DNA from: Actinomyces johnsonii
GTDB taxonomy: Bacteria; Actinomycetota; Actinomycetes; Actinomycetales; Actinomycetaceae
Length of the DNA: 64,000 nt
Assembly: GCF_006546835.1 (NCBI RefSeq)
Contig: NZ_VICB01000014.1
Span: 1-64,000, forward strand
Direction: 5' to 3'
Shown piece by piece: positions 1-9,162 of this stretch. The notes beneath the pieces are model-generated. The model was not told the DNA's origin, searched no databases, and saw nothing but the letters and a program-made list of their open reading frames with translations. Within the stretch, counting starts at the first letter, position 1. Every line of letters starts with the position of its first letter. The position numbers and the translations under genes are program-made.

Positions 1-1513
1 TGGCCTTGACGGCGGCCACCGCGTTGCGCTCGATGCAGGGGATCTGGACGAGTCCGCCCACGGGGTCACAGGTGAGCCCCAGGTTGTGCTCCATGGCGAT
101 CTCGGCGGCGTTCTCTACCTGGGCCGGCGTCCCGCCCAGGGCCTCGGCCAGGCCGGCGGCCGCCATCGAGGAGGCCGAGCCGACCTCGCCCTGGCAGCCC
201 ACCTCGGCTCCCGCGATCGAGGCGTTGGTCTTGATGAGCCCGCCCACAGCGGTGGCGGCCAGCAGGAAGCGGCGGGCGCCGTCGTCGTCGGCCCCGGGGA
301 TGAAGCGCTCGTAGTAGGCCAGGACCGCCGGGACGATCCCGGCCGCGCCGTTGGTGGGGGCGGTGACGACGCGGCGCCCGGCGGCGTTCTCCTCATTGAC
401 CGCGAGCGCGAACAGGTTCACCCAGTCCATGCCGCGCAGGGGGTCGGCCATGGTGAAGGCGGCGGCCGGGCCGGTCGACTGGGCGCGCAGCCGCTCGTGG
501 AGGGCCTTGGCGCGGCGGCGCACCCCGAGCCCGCCGGGCAGGATGCCCTCGGCGTTCATGCCGGCCTCGATGCAGGCACGCATCGTGGCGCGCAGGCGGT
601 CCAGGTAGGCCATGACCTCCTCCCGGCTACGGGCGGAGAGCTCATTGGCCAGGACGACCTCGGAGACGCCCAGGCCCTCGCGCTCGCAAATCGCCAGCAT
701 CGCGGCCGACGTGGTGAAGGGGAAGGGCGCGGGGGTGGCGTGGGCCTGGCTGGCGGAGGCGGTCGCCAGGGCCTGGATCGACGGCGATCCGGGAGCTCCG
801 ACGTCTTCCATGACGAAGCCGCCGCCCACGGAGTAGTAGGTGCGGCGCAGGATCTCGGCGCCGCTGGCGCAGTAGGCGGTCAGGGTCATGCCGTTGACGT
901 GGTAGGGCAGGACCCGGCCGGGCAGGAAGTGGATGTCAGCGCCGGGACTGAAGGGGACGGGGCCGACGCCGTCGACCACCAGCTCACCTGCGGCCTCGAC
1001 CTCCTCCATGAGGGACTCGCACACGACGGCGGGAACGGTCTCGGGCTCGTAGCCCGCCATTCCCATGACGGCGGCGCGGTCGGTGGCGTGCCCGCGGCCG
1101 GTGGCGCCGAGCGAGCCGTAGAGCTCGACGGTGATGCGGGTGGGCTGCGGCAGGCCGGCGCCGAGGACCTGTGAGTCGCACTCGCCGTCGGACGCCCCTG
1201 CGCCGCCTGGGCGGACCGCCTCGGCCAGGGCCCGGCTGAAGGCGCGGCCGGCCCGCATGGGGCCCACGGTGTGGGAGGAGGAGGGCCCGATACCGATGCG
1301 CATAAGGTCGAAGACGCTCAGCGGGCGGGGTGCCTGCTCGACGTCGATCGCCCCGGCGAGGAGCGCCGCGGGCGTGGCCGAGTCCAGAGCAGCGGAGACG
1401 AGGGCGGTGTCCGGAGCGAGAGCCGACACATCGGTGGCAGCAGGACTCGCCGATCCGGCAGGGCCGGCGACGACGGAGGTGTTTGTCGAGGTAGGGAGTT
1501 CAGGGCCGGTCAC
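1..1513 (-). CDS. sdaA: L-serine ammonia-lyase (L-serine dehydratase), 3' end cut by window
   Basis: Iron-sulfur L-serine dehydratase, converting L-serine to pyruvate and ammonia in the cytoplasm. The reverse strand reads [15 protein letters not shown] near residue 75, the N-terminal signature of the single-chain enzyme. Near the cut end it reads [12 protein letters not shown] and [20 protein letters not shown], which supply the three conserved cysteines of the [4Fe-4S] cluster. The last residues lie outside the window. The chosen start is GTG at 1513 with TGGGGA just upstream; the nearby ATG runs into a stop. About 60 Ala/Thr-rich residues precede the conserved domain, so a later start is possible. 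The long open frames on the opposite strand are GC-driven shadows. Confidence 0.93.
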   Translation of the reverse strand, partial: MTGPELPTSTNTSVVAGPAGSASPAATDVSALAPDTALVSAALDSATPAALLAGAIDVEQAPRPLSVFDLMRIGIGPSSSHTVGPMRAGRAFSRALAEAVRPGGAGASDGECDSQVLGAGLPQPTRITVELYGSLGATGRGHATDRAAVMGMAGYEPETVPAVVCESLMEEVEAAGELVVDGVGPVPFSPGADIHFLPGRVLPYHVNGMTLTAYCASGAEILRRTYYSVGGGFVMEDVGAPGSPSIQALATASASQAHATPAPFPFTTSAAMLAICEREGLGVSEVVLANELSARSREEVMAYLDRLRATMRACIEAGMNAEGILPGGLGVRRRAKALHERLRAQSTGPAAAFTMADPLRGMDWVNLFALAVNEENAAGRRVVTAPTNGAAGIVPAVLAYYERFIPGADDDGARRFLLAATAVGGLIKTNASIAGAEVGCQGEVGSASSMAAAGLAEALGGTPAQVENAAEIAMEHNLGLTCDPVGGLVQIPCIERNAVAAVKA

Positions 1514-1577
1514 ATCCCCATGATGCACGCCCGGCGCCCGGGCTCCCAAGTTCCGACGAGCTCAAGCCGATTCGCCG

Positions 1578-3581
1578 TCAGTCGGTGGAGCGCACCAGCC
1601 ACCAGGCGGCGTAGGGAGGCACGGGTACGCGCCCGTCCCCCGCCCCGTTCAGCGACGTGGACCCGAAGGGGACCGTGTCGGTCAGGACGTCGGTGGCCCC
1701 CATAACCCCGAGCCGGGCGAGCTGGTCGGCGGCCACCGAGCGCCACTGCGGCGTCACGTTGTACACGCCCACGAAGCTGCCACGCGGGTGGTCCCGGTAG
1801 GTCACCAGCACCCCGGGATCGTCGATGTCCTGCACCTGGGTGCGCACGACGGCGTCGAGCTGGGGCAGGCCGGCGCGCACCTGCGCCATATGCGCCAGAT
1901 CGGTGAAGACGCGCCCTTCGACGGTGGAGCGGTCGTGCCGGTTGGCCATCCGGGCCTCGTCGAGCCGGGGCCGCCCGGCCCAGCGCGAGTCGGCCTCGTG
2001 GCCCGGCTCGGTGTCCCAGTTGGGGTCGTTGGGCTGGGCGAGCTCGTCACCGCTCCACAGGACGGGGATGCCGCCCCACCCGTAGAGGATGGCGTGGGCC
2101 ATGCGCAGGGCGTGGATCCGTTCCTCGCGCCAGGTCCACAGTGACTCGACCTCGTGCTCGGGGGTTGCGTCGGTGACGCCCTCCCAGGCCTCGGTGGCGG
2201 CCTCGATCCCGATGAGCGAGGCCGCGGTTCCGGCGATGCGCCGGTCCCCGGTGGCCGGGTTGTGCTGGAAGACGAGACCCGCGGCGTCGGAGGTGGGGTA
2301 CTCGCCGCTGTACCAGTCGGCGAGGAAGGCCCGGTGGTCGTAACCGCCAAGGCCCACGGCGGCCGCGTCGTCGTCGTCGATGGCCCATCCGATGTCGTCG
2401 TGGCAGCGCAGGTAGGTGATCCAGGTGGCTGTGGATGGCTCGATGGGCAGGTTCTGGAGCGCCTCGACGGCCAGCGTCGTGTCGCGCGCGGCGAGCATGG
2501 ACCAGACCTGGACCATGAGGGAGTTGTGGTAGGCCAGGTCGGAGACCTTGCCGGTGTACTTGCCCTGGCCGAGGTACTGGAGGAGCTCGGTGGGAGCCAC
2601 GATCGCCTCGGCCTTGAGGTCGACGGCGGGGCAGGCGATGCGGGTCAGGGCGCGCAGGGCCTCGGTGATGGCGTGGACCTCGGGCTGGCCCTGGCAGTCG
2701 GTGCCCAGGCGCTTGATGGTGAAGGCGATGGCGTCCAGGCGCAGCACCTCGACGCCGCGGTTGGCCAGGTCCAGGACGATGCCCGCGAACTCGGCCATGA
2801 CACGGGGGTTGCGCCAGTTGAGATCCCACTGGAAGGAGTTAAAGGTGGTCCACACCCAGCCGCTCACGCCGTCGTCCCAGGTGAAGTTGCCGGGGGCGAA
2901 GTCGGGGAAGACCTCCGGCAGGGTGCGCTCGTAGGCATCGGGCTCGGTACGGTCAGGGAAGATGAGGAAGTAGTCGCGGTAGCGCTGCTCGCCGGCGCGC
3001 GCCCGCACCGCCCACTCGTGCTCGGCAGCCACGTGGTTGAGGACGAGGTCGACCACGAGCGAGATGCCCTCGGCGCGCAGCTCACCGGCCAGGTGCTCCA
3101 GGTCCTCCATGGTGCCCAAGTCCGGGCGCACGGAGCGGTAGTCGGCGACCGCGTAGCCCCCATCGGAGTCGCCGGGGCGCGGAGTGAGCAGGGGCATGAG
3201 GTGGAGGTAGGTCACCCCCAGCTCGCGCAGGTAGTCGATGCGGTCCTCCACGCCACGCAGGGTGCCGGCAAAACGTTCGGTGTAGGCGGCGTAGCCGATA
3301 CGGCCGGGGTGCTGGGCCCAGGAGGGGTCGAGGGTGCGGGCCAGGTCCAGGCGGCGCAGCTCGTGCTCGCGCTCCACGTAGGCCTGGGCGGCCAGGGCCA
3401 AGAGGTTGAGAGCCTCCTCCTCGGCGACCTCGCCGTAGAGGGTGGTCAGGCCGTCGAGGAGGTCGGGGTACCAGGCCTCCACGCGAGTGAGGAAGACGTC
3501 GCGTTCGGCGGCCTCAAGCGGGTCCAGGATATGGAAGACGATGTCGTCGAGGGATGATGGGAGGGGAGTGGTGGCGCTCAT
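1578..3581 (-). CDS. Amylosucrase-like GH13 enzyme
   Basis: Glycoside hydrolase family 13, amylosucrase type, 667 residues, close to the usual 630-650. Such enzymes transfer glucose from sucrose to an alpha-1,4-glucan and release fructose. An N-terminal helical region of about 90 residues precedes the (beta/alpha)8 barrel. The likely nucleophile Asp is in LRLDAIAF (about residue 281), the acid/base Glu in LKAEAI (about 324) and the third carboxylate in RCHDDIGWA (about 395). The stretch KRLGTDCQGQPEVH after the nucleophile is amylosucrase-like. No signal peptide is seen, so it probably acts inside the cell on imported sucrose. The ATG at 3581 was chosen because the domain begins there; the open frame continues upstream without homology. 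Sucrose phosphorylase or trehalose synthase are less likely alternatives. Confidence 0.85.
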   Translation of the reverse strand: MSATTPLPSSLDDIVFHILDPLEAAERDVFLTRVEAWYPDLLDGLTTLYGEVAEEEALNLLALAAQAYVEREHELRRLDLARTLDPSWAQHPGRIGYAAYTERFAGTLRGVEDRIDYLRELGVTYLHLMPLLTPRPGDSDGGYAVADYRSVRPDLGTMEDLEHLAGELRAEGISLVVDLVLNHVAAEHEWAVRARAGEQRYRDYFLIFPDRTEPDAYERTLPEVFPDFAPGNFTWDDGVSGWVWTTFNSFQWDLNWRNPRVMAEFAGIVLDLANRGVEVLRLDAIAFTIKRLGTDCQGQPEVHAITEALRALTRIACPAVDLKAEAIVAPTELLQYLGQGKYTGKVSDLAYHNSLMVQVWSMLAARDTTLAVEALQNLPIEPSTATWITYLRCHDDIGWAIDDDDAAAVGLGGYDHRAFLADWYSGEYPTSDAAGLVFQHNPATGDRRIAGTAASLIGIEAATEAWEGVTDATPEHEVESLWTWREERIHALRMAHAILYGWGGIPVLWSGDELAQPNDPNWDTEPGHEADSRWAGRPRLDEARMANRHDRSTVEGRVFTDLAHMAQVRAGLPQLDAVVRTQVQDIDDPGVLVTYRDHPRGSFVGVYNVTPQWRSVAADQLARLGVMGATDVLTDTVPFGSTSLNGAGDGRVPVPPYAAWWLVRSTD

Positions 3582-3798
3582 GGAACCATGGTCCCCGATT
3601 CGGGGCCGCTGCGGTACTGATTTCCTTGCCGTGCCGCCCGCGGGTCGACCATCCGGGGAGGCGGCGGCATCGCGGTCGGCGCTGGACCATCGCGAACGCC
3701 TGAGCGGGCCGACAACGGCATTCCGCCATCGAGCCGGGCCGATTCCACGTGATCGACCCGGCTTGGCCGGTGCGCTCCGGACGGTGCACGCTAGGGAC

Positions 3799-4605
3799 AT
3801 GACTCCCATCGCCCTGACCATCGCCGGCTCCGAGGCCTCGGGCGGCGCCGGCGCACAAACCGACCTCAAGACCTTCCACACCCTCGGCGTCTTCGGCTGC
3901 ACGGCCCTGACCTGCATCGTGTCCATGGATCCCGAGAACGACTGGAACCACCGCTTCGTCCCGGTGGACCCGGCCGTCATCGCCGACCAGATCGAGACCT
4001 GCGCCTCGGTCCACTCGCGCGTCGACGCCGTCAAGATCGGCATGCTGGGCACGGCCCCCACCATCGACGTCGTCGAGCGGGCGTTGGAGACCTACGACTT
4101 CCCCACCGTGGTCCTCGATCCGGTTCTCATCTGCAAGGGACAGGAGTTCGGGGGCGCCCTCGAGGTGGACAACGCCCTGCGCACCAAGATCCTGCCGCGC
4201 GCCACCATGACCACCCCGAACCTGTTCGAGGCCGCCACCCTGGCGGGCATGGGGGAGATCACCACGGTCGAACAGCTCAAGGACGCCGCCAAGCGCATTC
4301 ATGACCAGGGCGTGCCCAACGTCCTGGCCAAGGCCGGCCCGTCACTGGGCACCGGCACCGCGCTGGACGTCTTCTACGACGGCGCCACCCTGGAGGTCCT
4401 CGAGGTCGAGGCCGTGGGCACCGAGCGCGTCCACGGCGCCGGCTGCACCCTGGCGGCCGCGATCACCGCCGAGCTTGCCAAGGGCGCCAGCCCGCTTCAG
4501 GCCGCCGTCACCGCTAAGGAGGTCGTCTCCTCCTCCATCAGGCACGGCCTGCGCGGCAATATGCCGTTCCTCTACGTCTATCAGGGCGAGTACCGGCGGT
4601 CCTGA
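3799..4605 (+). CDS. pdxK: Pyridoxal / hydroxymethylpyrimidine kinase, PdxK-ThiD family
   Basis: Ribokinase-fold kinase of 268 residues that phosphorylates pyridoxal (and possibly hydroxymethylpyrimidine) for vitamin B6 salvage. The N-terminus IAGSEASGGAGAQTDLKTF is the substrate-binding signature. DPVLICKGQ sits mid-protein, and VHGAGCTLAAAITAELAKG carries the anion-hole GAGC motif with the cysteine seen in the Bacillus-type PdxK/ThiD dual kinases. The sequence MDPENDWNH also matches the Bacillus PdxK subgroup rather than plain ThiD. The start is ATG at 3799 with AGGGA four bases upstream. It is divergent from the amylosucrase gene, with about 215 bp between them. A pure ThiD function cannot be excluded because no other thiamine gene is nearby. 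Confidence 0.85.
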   Translation: MTPIALTIAGSEASGGAGAQTDLKTFHTLGVFGCTALTCIVSMDPENDWNHRFVPVDPAVIADQIETCASVHSRVDAVKIGMLGTAPTIDVVERALETYDFPTVVLDPVLICKGQEFGGALEVDNALRTKILPRATMTTPNLFEAATLAGMGEITTVEQLKDAAKRIHDQGVPNVLAKAGPSLGTGTALDVFYDGATLEVLEVEAVGTERVHGAGCTLAAAITAELAKGASPLQAAVTAKEVVSSSIRHGLRGNMPFLYVYQGEYRRS

Positions 4606-4919
4606 GCTGCGCCGCCGCTGTCCCCGACGGCTCCTCACAAGTTGCCACCTGTACGCCCGCCGCTGACGGTCTCCAGTTCCGTCGGCGGCGGATGTTCGTC
4701 ATCCACGCTCGGTTCTGTCACTCTGGGCGACTTTTCACACGGACTGCCGCGGTCATCGGCAGACCCGCATTGCCCTGACCTGCGCAGATGCCCCAGGCCC
4801 ACCAGCGCGAAGCAGTGCCGACACACCTAAAAGTCGCCACCAGTGACACTTCGGCCTGAGCGAACCGGCACGCACTGTCTAGTAGATAGACAATCTAGTA
4901 ACTAGGTAGTCTATAAACC
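4606..4919. other. Intergenic region before the PadR operon
   Basis: About 314 bp with no convincing gene; the short open frames on both strands lack a ribosome site or recognisable motif. The first 260 bp hold nothing I can name. The last 45 bp hold the probable PadR promoter and operator, listed separately. Confidence 0.6.
4877..4919 (+). promoter_or_regulatory. Probable leaderless promoter and operator of the PadR-ABC operon
   Basis: An AT-rich stretch unusual for this genome lies directly before the ATG at 4920. GTCTA and TAGAC form an inverted pair at 4877-4891, followed by CTAGTAACTAG at 4894-4904. TAGTCT at 4907-4912 fits the -10 form TANNNT and ends 7 bases before the start codon, as in leaderless actinobacterial mRNAs; no Shine-Dalgarno sequence is visible. 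The dyads are plausible PadR self-binding sites. This is inference from position and symmetry. Confidence 0.5.
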
Positions 4920-5270
4920 ATGGACTCATCAGCAGCGCGCCTCCTGCGCGGATTCCTGGAACCCTGTCTGCTCTCACTGCTGGCCGAGCACGCCGACTAC
5001 GGCTTGTCTCTGGCGCAGCGGCTCACCGCCGCCGGCCTGGACGAGGTACCCGGCGGCACGCTCTACCCGGCTCTCATGCGCCTGGAGAAGCGCGGCCTCG
5101 TCGCAGTCTCCTGGCGCCCCTCCGTCTCCGGACCCGCCCGCAAGTACTACGAGCTGACGAAGGCCGGACGCACCGAGCTCGCCGCGCGGCGCTCCGAGTG
5201 GCGCACCTTCTCCACAGCGGTCGGCGACATCATCGAGGGCCGGAAGGTACGTACGGAGGCCCCCTCATGA
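4920..5270 (+). CDS. PadR-family transcriptional regulator
   Basis: A 116-residue winged-helix protein. The fold is marked by LEPCLLSLLAEHADYGLSLA (helices 1-2), EVPGGTLYPALMRLEKRGLV (recognition helix and following strand) and YYELTKAGRTEL (wing). These are typical of the short PadR-like repressors that control ABC transporters. Its stop overlaps the start of the next gene (ATGA), so the three genes 4920-6960 form one translationally coupled operon. It probably represses its own promoter and senses a small hydrophobic ligand, as other members do; the ligand is unknown. Confidence 0.85.
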   Translation: MDSSAARLLRGFLEPCLLSLLAEHADYGLSLAQRLTAAGLDEVPGGTLYPALMRLEKRGLVAVSWRPSVSGPARKYYELTKAGRTELAARRSEWRTFSTAVGDIIEGRKVRTEAPS

Positions 5271-6169
5271 GCCCCACCGAGGACGCCAGAGACCCAATGC
5301 CGGACATGACAGCCGACTGGTACCGGAGCTTCGAGGCGGAGCTCGCTTCCCATGGCCTGCCCGCTGCCGAGGTCCACCGGACGACGGCGTCAACCCGCGC
5401 CGAGGCGGAAGCGGCCGGAGTACCGCCCGGCGACCTGTACGGTCCGGCGGTTCTCTACGCCCGCGAAGTCGCCTCGGCCCTGCGGGATTACCAGGCTGAC
5501 GTACCCGCTCCCACCGCGGCCGCTCCCGCGGTCCTGCGTCTGACGGAGGTCTCCGCACGCCGCGGACGCCGCACAATCCTGTCAGACATCAACCTCACCG
5601 TCCGCCGGGGCGAGGTCGTCGCCGTCGTCGGGGCCAATGGGGCAGGCAAGTCGACCCTGCTCCAGCTCTGCGCGGGCCTACTGCGCGCAAGCAGCGGACG
5701 CATCGAGCGGACGCCGCACTTCGGCTACGCGCCCCAACTCGATTCCTTGGCGCCGCTGCTCACGGTCGACGAGCACCTCCGGCTCTTCGGCGCGGCGCGC
5801 GGCATGCGGAGGGGCCGCTCCGTCTCAACGGGACACCGCCTGATCACCCGCCTGGGCTGGACCGCCCGCGGGGACCAGACCGCCGGAACACTCTCCGGCG
5901 GGACCCAGCAGAAGCTCAACGTCGCCCTCGCCCAGCTCGACGCACCCGAGCTGCTCCTGCTGGACGAGCCCTACCAGGGCCTGGACGCCCTCGCCTACGA
6001 GGACCTGTGGGCCCTCATCTCCTCCTGGCGCGCTTCGGGCGCGGGGGTCCTGCTGGTCACCCACCTGCTGCGCGACGTCGACCTGGTCGATCGCGTCGTC
6101 GAGCTGCCGGCTCCACAGGAGACCACCGGCCGGACACGCCGATGGACACGGAGGAAGGAATCCGCATGA
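5267..6169 (+). CDS. ABC transporter ATP-binding protein with N-terminal HAAS-like helical domain
   Basis: A 300-residue protein. Residues about 1-75 (WYRSFEAELASHGLPAAEVH through LYGPAVLYAREVASAL) resemble the helical domain often encoded next to PadR genes as a separate protein. Residues about 85-290 are an ABC ATPase: Walker A GANGAGKST, signature LSGGTQQK, Walker B LLLLDEP and switch His in VTHLL. It should energise export by the membrane partner encoded just downstream (overlap at 6166-6169). The start is ATG at 5267, coupled to the PadR stop. The fusion of the helical domain to the ATPase is unusual. The substrate cannot be told from sequence. Confidence 0.82.
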   Translation: MSPTEDARDPMPDMTADWYRSFEAELASHGLPAAEVHRTTASTRAEAEAAGVPPGDLYGPAVLYAREVASALRDYQADVPAPTAAAPAVLRLTEVSARRGRRTILSDINLTVRRGEVVAVVGANGAGKSTLLQLCAGLLRASSGRIERTPHFGYAPQLDSLAPLLTVDEHLRLFGAARGMRRGRSVSTGHRLITRLGWTARGDQTAGTLSGGTQQKLNVALAQLDAPELLLLDEPYQGLDALAYEDLWALISSWRASGAGVLLVTHLLRDVDLVDRVVELPAPQETTGRTRRWTRRKESA

Positions 6170-6960
6170 GTGCACCGCAACCTCACCCGACAGTTTCACG
6201 GGCCGAGCAGCCCCGAGCCGGGGGCGCCCGATCCCAGTCGACAGCGGCGACCACTGGCCTCGTCGCTCTCATCACCCTGCGCGAGCTCGCCCGACGGCGC
6301 GGCGCCCTCGCACTGGCGACCCTCCTGCCGCTGACCTTCTACCTGGTGCGCCTGGAGACCCACTGGACCGCCATCCGGCTCCTGTCGATAGGCTTGGGCT
6401 GGGCGACGGCGACACTGGCGCTGTTCACGCAAGTCTCGTCCCGGTCGGTGGACCGCCGTCTCACCGTGAGCGGAGCGCCGCCGGCAGTCCTGCTGCTGGG
6501 CCGCTACCTTGCCGTTCTCGGCCTGGGGTGGACCATCGGCCTGCTCTACAGCTGCCTCGTCCTGACCACAATCGGCGACGAGCTCACCCACCCGGGCGCG
6601 GTACCGGTCATGCTGCTGCTGACCGCCACCGTGGCCACTCCCCTGGGCTCGCTGGCGGCCGCCCTGGTTCCGAGGGACCTGGAGGGCGCGCTTCTGTTGC
6701 TGTCGGTCATGGCGGTCCAGGTGCTCGTCGACCCGACCGAGGACTGGACTCGCGTCCTGCCACTGTGGTCAACCCGGGAGCTGGCCAGCGTCGTCGTGGA
6801 GAACCTGGGGTCGGAGAACGCGACTTACCTGCACCGAGGACTGGCGCACGGCTTTGCTATGGCCGTCCTGCTGACGGCGGCGAGCTGGGTCATGGGGGTC
6901 CTGCGACTGCGTACGGTGCGCCTTCCGGCCCCGAGTCCTGTTGAGCCGATCTACTCGTAG
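6166..6960 (+). CDS. ABC-2 type transporter permease
   Basis: A 264-residue integral membrane protein with about six hydrophobic segments beginning near residue 45 (LATLLPLTFYLVRL) and ending near residue 245 (VLLTAASWVMGVL). It is the expected partner of the preceding ATPase, whose stop it overlaps by four bases. A strong Shine-Dalgarno, GAGGAAGGAA, precedes the ATG at 6166. Its last ten bases overlap the end of dnaB on the other strand, so the two transcripts converge with no room for a separate terminator. It is not recognisable beyond the ABC-2 class. Confidence 0.75.
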   Translation: MSAPQPHPTVSRAEQPRAGGARSQSTAATTGLVALITLRELARRRGALALATLLPLTFYLVRLETHWTAIRLLSIGLGWATATLALFTQVSSRSVDRRLTVSGAPPAVLLLGRYLAVLGLGWTIGLLYSCLVLTTIGDELTHPGAVPVMLLLTATVATPLGSLAAALVPRDLEGALLLLSVMAVQVLVDPTEDWTRVLPLWSTRELASVVVENLGSENATYLHRGLAHGFAMAVLLTAASWVMGVLRLRTVRLPAPSPVEPIYS

Positions 6961-8375
6961 GCGGGCTCGGGGGTGACGTCGCGCGCCATATTGGCGAAGC
7001 GCGACACGTGCCCCTGGAAGGCCACCGGGATGGTGCGGGTCTGCCCGTTGCGGTGCTTGGCCACGATGATGTCGGCCTCACCGGGGCGATCCTCGTTGTT
7101 GTAGTACTCCGGGCGGTGCAGCAGGATGATGATATCGGCGTCCTGCTCCAGCGACCCGGACTCGCGCAGGTCGCTCATCTGGGGCTTGTTGCCGGTGCGC
7201 TGCTCAGGGCCGCGATTGAGCTGGGCGACGGCGATCACTGGGATCTCCAGCTCCTTGGCCAGCAGCTTGAGGGACCGGGAGAACTCGGAGACCTCCTGCT
7301 GACGCGACTCGACCCGCCTGCCCGAACTCATGAGCTGGAGGTAGTCGATGACCATGAGCCCTAAGTTGTGCTGCTGCTTCATGCGCAGGGCCTTGGAGCG
7401 GATCTCCGGCATCGTGAGGTTGGGCGAGTCGTCGATGAACAGCGGCGCATTGGACACGGGGTTGTAGGCCACGGCGACGTCGGTCCAGTCGCGGTCCTCC
7501 ATCTGGCGCGAACCGCGCAGCTTGTTCATGTCCACGCTCGACTCGGCGGCCAGCATGCGCATCATGAGCTCCATGCGCCCCATCTCCAGGGAGAAGTAGC
7601 AGCTGGTGATGCCGTGGTGGATCGAGGCCGAGCGGCAGAAGTCGACGGCGAGCGTGGACTTGCCCATGGCGGGACGCGCGGCCACGATGATCATCTGGCC
7701 GGGGTGCAGTCCACCGGTGAGCTCGTCGAGCTCGATGAAGCCGGTGGGCACGCCGGTCAGGGCCCCGTTCTCACGGTTCTGAGCGGCCTCAATCTCAAGG
7801 TTGGCTTCACCCAGGAGCTCGGAGACGGCGATGTAGTCCTCCTTCTCGCCCTCGTGGTGGGCCACCGAGTAGACCTCGGCCTCGGCCAGCGTGACGAGAT
7901 CGGCGATGTCGCCGGCGTCGGTGGAGTACCCCAGCTGGGTGATGCGGGTACCGGCCTGGACCAGGCCGCGCATGAGCGCCTTGTCCTTGACGATCCGGGC
8001 GTAGTAGCCGGCGTTGGCGGCGGTGGGCACGGTGGCCATGAGGGAGGCCAGGTAGGGGGCACCGCCGACGCGCTCGAGCTCGCCGCGCCGGGAGAGCTCA
8101 TCGGCCACGATGAGGGGATCGGCGGGCTCAGAGCGGTTGTAGACCTCGACGATGGCGTCGAAGATCGACTCGTGGGCCGAGCGGTAGAACTCAGGGCCGC
8201 GCAGGACGTCGATGACATCGGTAATGGCCTCTTTGCTCAGGAGCATGCCACCCAGCGTGGCCATCTCCGCCTCGAGGTCCTGGGGCGGGAGACGATCGAA
8301 GACGGCGCTGTCGGCCCGGATGCCCCCGCTTCCGGTCCCGCCCGAGCCGGTCTGCCCGCCCATGCCGTTGTCCAT
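6951..8375 (-). CDS. dnaB: Replicative DNA helicase DnaB
   Basis: Hexameric 5'-3' replicative helicase of 474 residues without intein. The N-terminal domain (PPQDLEAEMATLGGMLL) mediates hexamer formation and primase contact. The RecA-like C-terminal domain has Walker A ARPAMGKSTLA (about residue 238), Walker B LMVIDYLQLM and the arginine-finger region SDLRESGSLEQDADIIILLHR. A Gly/Ser-rich tail of about 20 residues precedes the domain. GGAAGG upstream of ATG 8375 supports the start. It ends convergently with the ABC permease. The upstream spacer carries DnaA boxes. The partner loader gene dciA lies 39 kb away. Confidence 0.97.
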   Translation of the reverse strand: MDNGMGGQTGSGGTGSGGIRADSAVFDRLPPQDLEAEMATLGGMLLSKEAITDVIDVLRGPEFYRSAHESIFDAIVEVYNRSEPADPLIVADELSRRGELERVGGAPYLASLMATVPTAANAGYYARIVKDKALMRGLVQAGTRITQLGYSTDAGDIADLVTLAEAEVYSVAHHEGEKEDYIAVSELLGEANLEIEAAQNRENGALTGVPTGFIELDELTGGLHPGQMIIVAARPAMGKSTLAVDFCRSASIHHGITSCYFSLEMGRMELMMRMLAAESSVDMNKLRGSRQMEDRDWTDVAVAYNPVSNAPLFIDDSPNLTMPEIRSKALRMKQQHNLGLMVIDYLQLMSSGRRVESRQQEVSEFSRSLKLLAKELEIPVIAVAQLNRGPEQRTGNKPQMSDLRESGSLEQDADIIILLHRPEYYNNEDRPGEADIIVAKHRNGQTRTIPVAFQGHVSRFANMARDVTPEPAYE

Positions 8376-8720
8376 CCGGCTACACCTTCCGCACTGTCCC
8401 TCCGGTTGTCACCGGCCCGTCCTTCCGCTCCCGACGACGGCCCGGCGCGCCAGGAAGACGCTCGCCCGCGTGGAGCGCGCGCGTGACGATAACGCCATCG
8501 GGAGGACCTCGCAAACTCTCAAGTTCGCCGGCGCTGGGGATATCCGCACCCCTCCTGTGGGAAGGCCCTCGGAGCCTGGGGACACAGGAGCATCTGCTGT
8601 GGACACAGATGTGCGCACCTGGCACCACCGTACCGGAGTGCGTCGACCTTTCGTTGCCATCACAGCAGTTTCCGGGTTCAGGCTTCCTATAGGCACTTCC
8701 CACCACATCACAATGTGATC

Positions 8721-8749
8721 TGTGGACAAGTGGGTAAACCTGTGGACAA
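8721..8749 (-). promoter_or_regulatory. Pair of perfect DnaA boxes near dnaB
   Basis: TGTGGACAA occurs twice, at 8721-8729 and 8741-8749, exactly 20 bp apart start to start, about two helical turns. On the minus strand each reads TTGTCCACA, the preferred DnaA box of high-GC Gram-positive bacteria. They lie about 350 bp upstream of dnaB and 415 bp upstream of the MATE gene. Confidence 0.8.
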
Positions 8750-8870
8750 ACATGACGTTCGACTTGAGGTCCATCCCGTTTGTGGGTCTCCTACAGGCCT
8801 GTCTGAACCGGTTATCCCCAGGTTCCGCACACACCGATCGACAACGGCCTCACGAACGCACTCTCGGGTT

Positions 8871-8908
8871 ACTTTCAGATTTTATTAATTTTTCCTCAAG
8901 AAGAATCG
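8871..8908. other. AT-rich tract beside the DnaA boxes
   Basis: About 38 bp with mostly A and T, including TTTTATTAATTTTT, in a chromosome where such runs are rare. It resembles a DNA unwinding element or an UP-type promoter element. Function is inferred only from composition and position. Confidence 0.45.
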
Positions 8909-9162
8909 TTGTGCGATCCGCCAGGAGAATCGGGGTCGTCAGCCCGACTGATCACACCGAGAACCCGCTGAGGGCCCGAGGCACCATCCTCATCCTCAAC
9001 CTGTCCATGAGGACAGCCTCAGCACTGGCGCCTCCGGTGCTCGACCGCCCTCCCACGGCGACGGGCACGTGCCGTCGGGCAGTCTCCCGCGCGTCCGCCA
9101 CCCGGCAGTGCCCGGCGACTGCCAATGGTTTCCAGAAGCTCACGGTGGTCCACAATGGGGCA

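Larger units (their letters stand above)
8376..9162. other. dnaB-MATE spacer with DnaA boxes and an AT-rich tract
   Basis: A 787-bp divergent spacer with no convincing gene. The frame of the downstream exporter stays open through part of it but encodes nothing recognisable. It contains two perfect DnaA boxes (8721-8729 and 8741-8749), single-mismatch boxes TGTGGACAC (8598-8606) and TTATCCCCA (8812-8820), a small palindrome ATCACAATGTGAT (8707-8719) and the most AT-rich tract of the neighbourhood (about 8871-8908). Confidence 0.7.

Noticed and set aside
86-1174. Long plus-strand open frame opposite the serine dehydratase gene
   Set aside because: Gly/Val/Ala-rich shadow translation in a GC-rich region; the minus strand carries a clear sdaA sequence.
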